Source: JAWPMV01 sp038527215 (GTDB lineage: Bacteria; Bacteroidota; Bacteroidia; J057). From it: a stretch of DNA of 26,776 bases. Under the pieces are notes generated by a model. The model ran no database searches, had not been told where the DNA came from, and worked only from the letters and a program-made list of their open reading frames with translations. The stretch covers positions 1-26,776 of the forward strand of contig JBCBGC010000119.1 in assembly GCA_038527215.1 (NCBI GenBank), written 5' to 3'. Position numbers and translations under genes: made by a program. Below are positions 8,801 through 13,705 of this stretch, one piece after another (position 1 is the first letter of the stretch; each line of letters opens with the position of its first letter).

Positions 8801-10766
8801 GACCTTTAATATCAACACATTGATCTTGAGCTAAGGTGCTAGGCCACAACGATCCACCAAAACAACCAGGCGGTATTGATGAGGTATATTCCGGGTTACC
8901 GAGAAATATATCTGAAACATCAATATCAGGATGCCTACTAGCAATACTAACAACAAGCCTTGCGCTAGCCCGATAGATAGTAGAGTCCATGTCACTGTAT
9001 GACTTGTCATCATATTCTATGCATGAACCCCACTGAATACACTGATCGAGGCTATTTTTCTGCAAGCAGGGCTTTTCAAACTGAGGATTGCTTTTTTCAT
9101 GCTCTATTCCAATATTATTCGGGTTAGCAACACCGGCATGAGCGCCTTTTCGGTTTTCATGGATTGCTTGAATGATAATTCCATTCTGCGAAATATAGTA
9201 ATGAGCAGCAGCAGAGCAATTCTTAACATTTGAAGTTAGCGAACCAGACATTGAACCTTGCATGCCATGAATTGCAATTACTTTTTGTTCATGCTCATTA
9301 CCTAAACTGCTTGCTCCACAAAGATTATTACAAACCCCATGCCCACTAGGTAGTACTGCGCTGGTCCAGTTAGGGATAACACCGGCACTAGCCGCTACAT
9401 CGGGCCAGTAACACTCATTAACGCCAAATACCGCAGGCGGCAAGGGCGGTCCTAGAAAAGTTGGCTGAGGGTACATTGGTCTCGGATCATTAGTATCATA
9501 TGCTTTTTCGCACTTTGAATTATTCACAGAAAAAGTCTGGTTACCACCAGACCCGTCACTTGTGGTATTTAATTGTTTCAGCCTAACTCCCGGCGGGGGA
9601 GACCATTTATTCTCAGCTTCGATTTCAAGCATTTGTTCAAGCGTGATCGCTGACAGGCCGTTCGAAATACGATAATCATTTACGACGTATAGCCTTGATT
9701 CCGCATCGAGAAAAGTACTCGTCAATGGGTTCGCGTATCGCAGATATCCCCAAGAGTCTAGTTTTTTAGGGAAGGTATTCAAAGTAAAGTCATCCAGCTC
9801 AAACTGTATTCTTTCAAGTCCATAAAACTGCCTAACGGGCTCATATTGCAAAGCAATAGCAACTTTACGCATGTTATATGGCATTGTTATTAGAGTTGAT
9901 AATGGATATCTACCTCCAGTAGCAATATCTGTGATCAAGTAAGAGAGATCGTCAAAGCTAGATAGGGACATATTTCTATTCGAAGCAGATAAAATCAGCC
10001 CTTGTGCATATGCAAGAATTACTTTATTCGGATTAGCAATGAGTTCTTCGACATCATATCCTGATAGTGATGATAGGTATCTCAAACCTTCGTGACCGAT
10101 CATATAGTCATCTTTAGCTAAATTAAATATTGTGTATCGAGCAGTATACCCTGGGGTACCATGATCTCCATCTGTAGCTAGGCTCTCTGGATATGAATCC
10201 AGCTCCGAATGCAGATTTCTGAACTGTGTCTCACTGAAAACAATCGCCTCTAGAATCCCAGATGGTATCTCCGGATACATTCTATAAGCGTTCTTGAATG
10301 CATCGGAGTAGACATTTTCGTTTAATGGTATAGTAAGTCTGGGTTTTTCAGAAGAAATAACTACCTCTTCTCCTTCAATTGTAATTAAGGAATTTAAAAT
10401 CTCCGATGTGGTCATATTCTTCCAAGGATCATAAATCACTTCTCCCCAAGACATGCGGTAACAATTATCACATGGATTATTCCAATCCAGCACAACACCA
10501 TCTTGATTGATGGTTACATTATCAGGCAGATTATTAGGATTGTAAGTGGTCCCATTCTGCGTGATCAGCCGAGGAGCACCTGTTCTAGTTATCAGGTCAA
10601 TGCTATCTGCCAAATCCGCTATCTCTTGCGTGTGGTGATTTATTTGATTCTCTACATTCTGGTTTTTCCAGTGCACACAACCAATAATCAGGCATGACAA
10701 AAGTAAGAGAAATAGCGTTACTCTGATTTTTTTGGGGCATAAGGGAATCTTTTTCAAATGTTTCAT
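2874..10766 (-). CDS. Giant multidomain cell-surface N-acetylmuramoyl-L-alanine amidase-like protein with T9SS sorting tail
   Basis: 2630 residues. N-terminal export signal with a lipobox-like LIIGC (Cys30). Residues 150-320 (SGILEAIVFSETQFRNLH and following helices) resemble a divergent lysozyme/transglycosylase-like domain often placed before amidases in Bacteroidota. Residues 490-680 form an Amidase_2/PGRP-type domain: VIAIHG (His500), GIEHE (Glu555 region), GHHHFG (His655-657) and TCPGANWDW (Cys665), the zinc ligands expected for cleaving the bond between muramic acid and the stem peptide. Then follow PPC-like beta domains (890-1150, 1345-1465), Ig/PKD-like domains (1175-1325), three CARDB-like domains (1475-1875), PKD domains (1885-2055, 2290-2365), four SprB-type repeats (2065-2282, 2368-2440), an FN3-like linker and a Por-secretion C-terminal domain from about 2547 (VFPNPANDLVTVRF). 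Probably exported by T9SS and acting on peptidoglycan of prey, competitors or host debris (inference). A lipobox together with a T9SS tail is odd. Single gene with its own terminator. Confidence 0.92.
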   Translation of the reverse strand: MKHLKKIPLCPKKIRVTLFLLLLSCLIIGCVHWKNQNVENQINHHTQEIADLADSIDLITRTGAPRLITQNGTTYNPNNLPDNVTINQDGVVLDWNNPCDNCYRMSWGEVIYDPWKNMTTSEILNSLITIEGEEVVISSEKPRLTIPLNENVYSDAFKNAYRMYPEIPSGILEAIVFSETQFRNLHSELDSYPESLATDGDHGTPGYTARYTIFNLAKDDYMIGHEGLRYLSSLSGYDVEELIANPNKVILAYAQGLILSASNRNMSLSSFDDLSYLITDIATGGRYPLSTLITMPYNMRKVAIALQYEPVRQFYGLERIQFELDDFTLNTFPKKLDSWGYLRYANPLTSTFLDAESRLYVVNDYRISNGLSAITLEQMLEIEAENKWSPPPGVRLKQLNTTSDGSGGNQTFSVNNSKCEKAYDTNDPRPMYPQPTFLGPPLPPAVFGVNECYWPDVAASAGVIPNWTSAVLPSGHGVCNNLCGASSLGNEHEQKVIAIHGMQGSMSGSLTSNVKNCSAAAHYYISQNGIIIQAIHENRKGAHAGVANPNNIGIEHEKSNPQFEKPCLQKNSLDQCIQWGSCIEYDDKSYSDMDSTIYRASARLVVSIASRHPDIDVSDIFLGNPEYTSSIPPGCFGGSLWPSTLAQDQCVDIKGHHHFGISKTCPGANWDWYTYFNHLAAVQQVGHSGPTQPYTANSGSFNLNSVGSNYWAVHTIDNNQMFGELDLFNASFEKNDQIWLWGNPYKKGNPIYVGHRPVGSYVNSTWYAQDQAMFSNLYSVWGGFSVEVRTDCNAPAASFGVTWASGNVVNTLVDDPVDFGGNNSWNSAKSLDAGRTTSPNGNNLNLSQYNTVGSGDPDRNKNWKYDRPRGYGLHERHFGYAFGGDSMITRTIAGDLSSASDQNWYVVEFPNGSVNGIELTEDTIQFRLLKAAGTGDPVKLTVYKNTSTTNMAPLTTQPVAELFSGEAFMRKISKADNILRLYLKVEAGPDYASNGQFVFGAGWMYPNNDLDGYVLKCYDAFEGLSGNNNAANAHPFPTLTNNTFQSVTIDGCLDYVASDEDWYYVPIANAGMLTASLFGQENDFNIELVNAAGLVTSSSINGSTIGEYLTYCGSGGLSCEGVFVRIWPQSSSFPSGGKGYTLVLFWDGSVTCSPSGNIGTSNNQIFSSSFVPINVSANTTTSCPGGQVTLTATGGSTYDWYDDQGSTICTNCPGIQTVTIPTGVSAVTYTVSESGSLCAPESITINVTGGPTALAGADQTSPSSGSTVSLNGNASGGTPGYSYQWTWNGGNVSGQNVSVSPLLTTQYTLTVTDANGCQGADDVKIEVPVPTTTCISNAYDEPSTALVINPGSPASNIPGTVDLDCATQTTSPAMPQSCPTSGTKDVWVKGDVTIGGQYTVTVSGSSLSNVGMALYLGTSPTASTYLSCNAAVGNQLSSGIYLNAGDRIWVRVWGDASSTAILQVAAVTQVTATSQPDLVMNGAGTLGIIPGVTSQFLVVNTTNAGNAPATGSLTEVWFAPSTYAYTPGFFDLSQSYKVASSSIAPLNVSGLNSFVINYSDLIGLNLPVGLYSIHMKADAGDQVAESDEANWKVLQNVNGPHLVTVASQGVSNNPDLTVTNVNLQKGAYAPGEIVNLDFTIDNHANGGNQTQSPLVHVYYSANSVAGPNPATDILLASTSVVNIWPNTSKVGSVSFSLPSMNQLSAVGITSIAGVTNVGYFWVVVDPNNTINESPHDFNNAKEQIFTIVSSPQLPNLVAQQVDISGPSGPLTPGEQEWVTWLLKNTGTGDALSTSTTKLYIGDQPTVAGTQQLLGSWNQNAVTANSAGDPGGVNFTVPCDVTAGQIFYLRVVTDADNDVVESNENDNTVYLQFSIIPTFVAVQPQFTSGPSSTCVGVSETYAVTHYVFNNTFVTMWDFGDGFTITAPTNNYSVPHIYTQPGTYTVTATVFEANCNPLPNNGVSVSKTVVVGASSAGLVNITNVSSDLVCAGSTVNMAASTQTGVNYLWDFGDGGFATAANVSHVYANPGVYTATLLVNDQSGCSANLLDTVITVTSGFTLNTNTTDASSPTSFDGSASVNPVGGVSPFTYLWSNGGTTNQISNVGAGTYTVTVTDDAGCVSSENVTVNAAPTCNLTITSTSTSTSSPTASDGSANVTVTGGTAPYTYGWNNGAGNTNQISNVVAGTYTVTVTDISGCVATEAITISPGCALTISSTSTPTSTSTSLDGSATVNVSGGTAPYSYGWSVPGATTNQITGVAAGTYLVVVSDAVGCVATETIIINAGCALPIPDINTSLPLNRCVSLWDTLYTTTTASNYLWKFGDGGAGQTSSFAFKYYANPGTYTIKLTATNSCGSATDSITVNVVDNNLAVIGNVQSASTSTASDASVNVSVSGGQSPYSFAWSNGSTNQNATGLSVGTYTLEVTDAVGCSLTEWFDIEAVKLPVEWTGITAIPLNKVDAEVTLIGNFQLEQEETVELERSRDGDTWEKVNSSTFVAEIGEREIRFIDQNAALDTTYAIYRGKGIDLNGEFTYTNMAEVHWDGGNSFSILHVFPNPANDLVTVRFEADEEREVEIVVYNAAGQKIVRLERGDLKQGIHEEILQTESWAEGVYMLSMSDKKNNHFRRFVVKH
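3921..4574 (-). repeat. Three tandem SprB-type repeats within the giant amidase gene
   Basis: Residues 2065-2282 contain three consecutive units of about 70 residues built on the pattern DGSA-V-V-GG-PYTYGW-N-NQI-V-AGTYTVTVTD-GCV. They are joined by Ser/Thr-rich linkers (TSTSTSSPTASDGS; SSTSTPTSTSTSLDGS). DNA identity between units is visible by eye, especially in the GTTACCGTAACGGTATA-type blocks on the plus strand. A fourth, diverged unit lies at about 3447-3665 after a PKD domain. SprB repeats occur in Bacteroidota gliding/adhesion proteins. Confidence 0.8.
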
Positions 10767-11389
10767 TTTTGAAAGTGGGAATTAGGAAGTTAGACATATC
10801 GAGGAACCCAAGCGTTTAAAGTTCCTCTCATGAGAAAGTCAGAGTAGCACGTTTGAGTGTGTAGCGTCAAGTATAATCTTACAGGTTCACGGAGGAACGA
10901 GCCCTCATCACGTGAAGACAAGTGATTAGAATTAAGTCCTTATGAATTGAGGTGAAAAACCAAATAAAGGGTTCCTCTGCCAGGGTATGTGGCAAGTGAT
11001 CGAAACCTCAATTCGATAAAGAGGATAAGGAGAATGACGATTAGGGTATACTAGAATTAATCTAAGTATACCCGAAGATTGGATTTGTAGTTAATAGTTA
11101 AATTGGGAGAATGGACCAGCTTAAGGCCGAAGGATGTTAATAGTTGTAGTGGCATAAATAGATAATTAAAGTGGGAGGGCTTTTGCGTATTCAATCCCCA
11201 AAATGCGATGGAATACTTTTATCTATTTCACTGGTATACAGGTGAATATGCAGAAAGGTTGCATGGGATAAATATATTTTTTGCAGGAAATACCTGGTTT
11301 CTGAGAGTATAAACACTCAAATAAAATTTGTAATCACGAATGATAAGAAATGTCCTTCAAATGGTAATTTGAATTTGACATGAATTTTT
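10767..11389. other. Non-coding spacer with inverted repeats upstream of the giant amidase gene
   Basis: No credible coding frame is seen. It holds an inverted repeat with arms GAGGAAC/GTTCCTC at 10801-10827, two more copies of the GAGGAAC heptamer (or its complement) near 10892 and 10968, and the longer inverted repeat at 11044-11073 listed separately. The minus-strand promoter of the amidase gene must lie at the left end, but I could not assign its elements. Confidence 0.5.
11044..11073. repeat. 30-bp inverted repeat (9-bp perfect arms)
   Basis: Arms GGGTATACT and AGTATACCC are perfectly complementary around a 12-nt AT-rich centre, and the pairing can extend by AGA/TCT with one bulge. No U-tract follows on either strand, so a protein-binding site is more likely than a terminator. 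Neither flanking gene is close enough to assign it. Confidence 0.6.
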
Positions 11390-11635
11390 GTGGAATTTTT
11401 TCTTTTGCGCAGGGATGAAGAGGCCAATGGAGCACTTCTGAATAAGGCTTGGAGCATTTTCGATCAAGTCCTCCCATCTTTAGAATACTCTAAAGAGACA
11501 ACCTCTCTAACTTGGTTAAAGGTACTAGCTGACTCAATCCCGGCACCTGGATCAGAAATGGCTTCGGCCTTAATACCCCATTCTAGTCCACAAACGAGAT
11601 TCAATTATATCATAAACGTGCTACAATTCGAGTAA
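11390..11635 (+). CDS. Hypothetical small protein (81 aa) upstream of ardC, possibly a gene remnant
   Basis: An 81-codon frame with a GTG start; no ATG lies near the N-terminus. The middle (WSIFDQVLPSLEYSKETTS) and end (SPQTRFNYIINVLQF) are protein-like but match no family I recognise. Support comes from context: the stop is followed 18 bp later by a strong plus-strand terminator at 11654-11684, so something on this strand is transcribed up to there. The unusual start suggests it may be the 3-prime end of a longer, decayed gene, or a non-coding RNA locus. Confidence 0.35.
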   Translation: MEFFLLRRDEEANGALLNKAWSIFDQVLPSLEYSKETTSLTWLKVLADSIPAPGSEMASALIPHSSPQTRFNYIINVLQFE

Positions 11636-11653
11636 CGAAGTATTCGACGACTT

Positions 11654-11684
11654 AACGAGGCATCTGAGGCCTCGTTCTTTTTTT
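11654..11684 (+). terminator. Rho-independent terminator just before ardC
   Basis: Perfect 8-bp stem AACGAGGC / GCCTCGTT with a 7-nt loop, followed by C and seven T. It sits only 18 bp before the ardC start codon, so it either separates ardC from upstream transcription or acts as an attenuator for ardC. Confidence 0.85.
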
Positions 11685-11702
11685 ACTCAAAACTGTAGCA
11701 TT

Positions 11703-12596
11703 ATGAAGAATCAAGCTGGCCAGGCACCTGGCCAAGGGGTAGACGTGTATCAACTCGTAACCTCAAGAATCATCGAAGCCTTGGAATCAGGAACGATTCC
11801 CTGGAAACGAACCTGGCAGGGGTATGGATATGCCAAAAATATAGTAAATGGGCATGTCTACTCTGGGATCAACGCGATCCTTACCAACCTTAGCCCCTAT
11901 TCCATTCCTTACTTTCTCACCATGAGGCAAGCAAATGATCTTGGTGGAAATATCAAGGCCGGGAGCAAGAGCCTCCCTATTGTCTATTGGGATGTTCGCT
12001 ATCAGGATGAGGATGGTAAATATTTTAAGGAAGATGAGATTGAAGGAAAGAAGAATCTCCGAAAGCGCTTCTTCGCCCGTTACTATCGAGTGTTTAATGT
12101 AGCCGATGTGGAAGGAGTAAAGATTGACTTACCTGTAGGCCAGGTGAACCATGAACCTATTCCTGACTGTGAAGCCCTGGTGAGAAATATTCCCTTTCCT
12201 CCAGTCATTCAACACAAGGGAGACCAGCCCTGCTATATCCCAGCCATTGATACGGTCCAGATCCCAGCTACCGAGCTCTTCGAATCAAGAGAGGCCTACT
12301 ACCAAACACTCTTTCATGAATTGATTCATGCAACCGGCCACATGGCAAGGTTAGAGCGTCCAGGCATCATGGAAGTTTCCAAATTTGGTTCGCTAACCTA
12401 CTGTGAAGAAGAGCTGATCGCTGAGATTGGGGCAACTTTCATCTGTAACCGGGTAGGTATAGAGACCTCGGCTACCTTTGAGAATTCAGCTGCATATATC
12501 CAAGGGTGGTTAGCTCAACTCAGTGCTGACAAGCGGATGATTTTTGCCGCTGCTGGCAAAGCCCGGCTTGCGGTAGGCTATCTCTATGAAGAGTAA
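11703..12596 (+). CDS. ardC: ArdC-family antirestriction protein (ssDNA-binding domain plus zincin metallopeptidase domain)
   Basis: 297 residues from ATG. The N-terminal part (about 12-135) has the ArdC N-domain signature: ITSRIIEALESGTIPWKRTW, the GINAILT-type segment, and YYRVFNVADVEGV, a single-stranded-DNA-binding module. The C-terminal part holds a zincin motif HELIHATGH at about residue 215 (HExxHxxxH), followed by YCEEELIAEIGATFI with the usual downstream Glu. Size and layout match the antirestriction proteins carried by conjugative and mobilizable elements, which protect incoming DNA from host restriction. It is a single-gene unit between two terminators. It marks the left side of the mobile module; the metallopeptidase residues look intact. 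Confidence 0.93.
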   Translation: MKNQAGQAPGQGVDVYQLVTSRIIEALESGTIPWKRTWQGYGYAKNIVNGHVYSGINAILTNLSPYSIPYFLTMRQANDLGGNIKAGSKSLPIVYWDVRYQDEDGKYFKEDEIEGKKNLRKRFFARYYRVFNVADVEGVKIDLPVGQVNHEPIPDCEALVRNIPFPPVIQHKGDQPCYIPAIDTVQIPATELFESREAYYQTLFHELIHATGHMARLERPGIMEVSKFGSLTYCEEELIAEIGATFICNRVGIETSATFENSAAYIQGWLAQLSADKRMIFAAAGKARLAVGYLYEE

Positions 12597-12608
12597 CGGA
12601 TAAAAACA

Positions 12609-12645
12609 AGTATTCCCAAGCCAATTGGACTCGGGAATACTTTTT
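12609..12645 (+). terminator. Terminator after ardC, probably bidirectional
   Basis: Perfect 9-bp stem AGTATTCCC / GGGAATACT with a 15-nt loop, followed on the plus strand by four to five T. On the minus strand the same hairpin is followed by TGTTTTTAT, so it may also end the minus-strand gene that stops at 12660. Confidence 0.85.
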
Positions 12646-12659
12646 GTGGGACAAATATT

Positions 12660-12863
12660 CTATTGCTGCTTGGCAATGAAGGCTTTTAAGAAATCCGCTG
12701 GAATCTCTACTGCATCTTCACCTTGAGGGAGATTGAGGCCCTTTTTATCAGTAGGTTTAATCTTGAAGCCTTGAATGACATAATTCCCTTGCTCGTTTAC
12801 ATAGATTGTGGGGCAGGACGTATTCTCACATCCTTGGGTCGCATGAACAATTTTTACTTTCAT
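12660..12863 (-). CDS. Small conserved-looking protein with CPTIY motif (67 aa)
   Basis: 67 residues starting at the ATG at 12863; a GTG codon directly before it is a possible alternative start. The ATG overlaps the TGA stop of the upstream gene (TGATG), indicating translational coupling. The sequence has two Cys (GCENTSCPTIYVNEQGNY, then VIQGFKI) and an acidic Glu-Asp-Ala-Val-Glu-Ile-Pro end. From memory, short proteins with a C-PT-Y-x(4)-G-VVQG pattern occur beside XRE regulators in actinobacteria, where their role is unknown. That resemblance is an inference and needs a profile search. No signal or membrane segment. Possible roles are a regulator or antitoxin-like partner of the membrane protein encoded upstream. 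Confidence 0.75.
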   Translation of the reverse strand: MKVKIVHATQGCENTSCPTIYVNEQGNYVIQGFKIKPTDKKGLNLPQGEDAVEIPADFLKAFIAKQQ

Positions 12864-13333
12864 CACTTATTCGATATTGAGTTGGATTGAGGAATAGAAG
12901 ATTCAATGAATGACTGAAATTCAAACGAATAGAATCCCTTAATTTTCTGCCAATAGCTCATAATTGAGGGATCCCTGAAAAGGTCTTGGATATCTTTTTC
13001 ATCTAGCCGCCATAAGTCTTCTTGGATATGTCCCTTTTTATGGAGATAGTAAAGCTGAAAGGCTTTATTGATTCGGAATGAATTGATAGACCGGAGGATG
13101 TATTCATCTTCTTGGACATTCTTAGCCTTAGCGAGAATAGAGAGTATACGCGGATTGTCCAGGATAGCCTGTCGATCTTGCTGGAAGCCCTCAAACTTTC
13201 GCATGAGGAAATCTCCTTCTTTGACCTTCGTATTCTCCCTGAAGGACTTGACAGTATATACAACTCCAACAATCCCACCAAGGTAGCCAAGGATACCAAG
13301 CAGGCTATTAAGACTGAAATCGAGTGCTTCCAT
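12863..13333 (-). CDS. Small membrane-anchored protein, unknown function (156 aa)
   Basis: 156 residues from ATG. Residues 9-28 form one transmembrane segment (LLGILGYLGGIVGVVYTV). A basic stretch and a helical cytoplasmic domain follow (about 40-140), with KFEGFQQDRQAILDNPRI, a central INSFRINKAFQLYYL helix and DLFRDPSIMSYWQKI near the end. The shape (one TM plus a domain with a yyL...W...D..dlF.dp...yW pattern) recalls the DUF6082/DUF4760 type of small membrane proteins, but I would not assign it without a search. First gene of a two-gene unit coupled to the CPTIY protein, and divergent from an XRE-type regulator with a palindrome in between, which suggests repression by that regulator. Confidence 0.75.
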   Translation of the reverse strand: MEALDFSLNSLLGILGYLGGIVGVVYTVKSFRENTKVKEGDFLMRKFEGFQQDRQAILDNPRILSILAKAKNVQEDEYILRSINSFRINKAFQLYYLHKKGHIQEDLWRLDEKDIQDLFRDPSIMSYWQKIKGFYSFEFQSFIESSIPQSNSISNK

Positions 13334-13384
13334 AGAATCACTCTTAGTATGCCTGATTTGAAAGAACTGGTCTAGTCTCTGTTG

Positions 13385-13416
13385 TGAAGATAAGGAAGAT
13401 TTTAAAATACGACAAA
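13385..13416 (-). promoter_or_regulatory. Candidate Bacteroidota-type promoter for the membrane-protein/CPTIY pair
   Basis: On the minus strand a TTTG element (plus-strand CAAA, 13413-13416) is followed after 20 nt by TATCTTCA (13385-13392). The pair approximates the Bacteroidota -33 TTTG / -7 TAnnTTTG consensus. Predicted transcription would start about 45 nt before the ATG at 13333. The upstream element lies inside the palindrome at 13408-13425. The -7 match is partial. Confidence 0.45.
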
Positions 13417-13425
13417 TCTGTCGTA
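13408..13425. promoter_or_regulatory. Palindromic operator candidate between divergent genes
   Basis: Perfect inverted repeat TACGACA-AATC-TGTCGTA, 18 bp in all, located in the 126-bp divergent region between the membrane-protein gene and the XRE regulator gene. Arm length, spacing and position are typical of binding sites for dimeric XRE repressors. It overlaps the predicted -33 element of the minus-strand promoter. Confidence 0.65.
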
Positions 13426-13459
13426 CCGGGTTGTTTCTAATTCCCTGATCTTGGCTAGT

Positions 13460-13705
13460 ATGGGTTCAGAGCCAGATATTCAACCTTTTCTGACCAAACT
13501 CGGGAAAAGAATAAAAGCCTTGCGGGTTCAGCAAGGCTTAACTCAGACCGATCTGGCTGATCGAACTTTTATGGATTATAGGCAAATACAACGAATCGAG
13601 GGCGGGCATATCAATACCTCGATTGGAAATACCTACCTCATAGCTCAGGCACTAGAGGTTTCACTTTCTGATTTAGTAGAATCGATCTCTGCTGATGGAG
13701 CTTGA
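13460..13705 (+). CDS. XRE-family helix-turn-helix transcriptional regulator
   Basis: 81 residues from the ATG at 13460; an in-frame TTG at 13451 is a weaker alternative. Almost the whole protein is one Cro/C1-type HTH domain: LGKRIKALRVQQGLTQTDLA, then DYRQIQRIEGG (recognition helix region), then YLIAQALEVSLSDLVE. A DNA-binding repressor, likely dimeric, without an added effector domain. Divergent from the membrane-protein/CPTIY pair, with an 18-bp palindrome between, so it probably controls that pair and itself. Its last 61 bp overlap, in antisense, the 3-prime end of the convergent 579-residue gene. Confidence 0.88.
   Translation: MGSEPDIQPFLTKLGKRIKALRVQQGLTQTDLADRTFMDYRQIQRIEGGHINTSIGNTYLIAQALEVSLSDLVESISADGA

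Noticed and set aside
13003..13341. 112-codon minus-strand frame
   Set aside because: Overlaps the membrane-protein gene in another frame; Ser/Arg-rich and without domain features, while the 156-aa frame has a TM segment and a coupled downstream gene.
13112..13375. 87-codon plus-strand frame
   Set aside because: Antisense to the membrane-protein gene and ending in the divergent control region.
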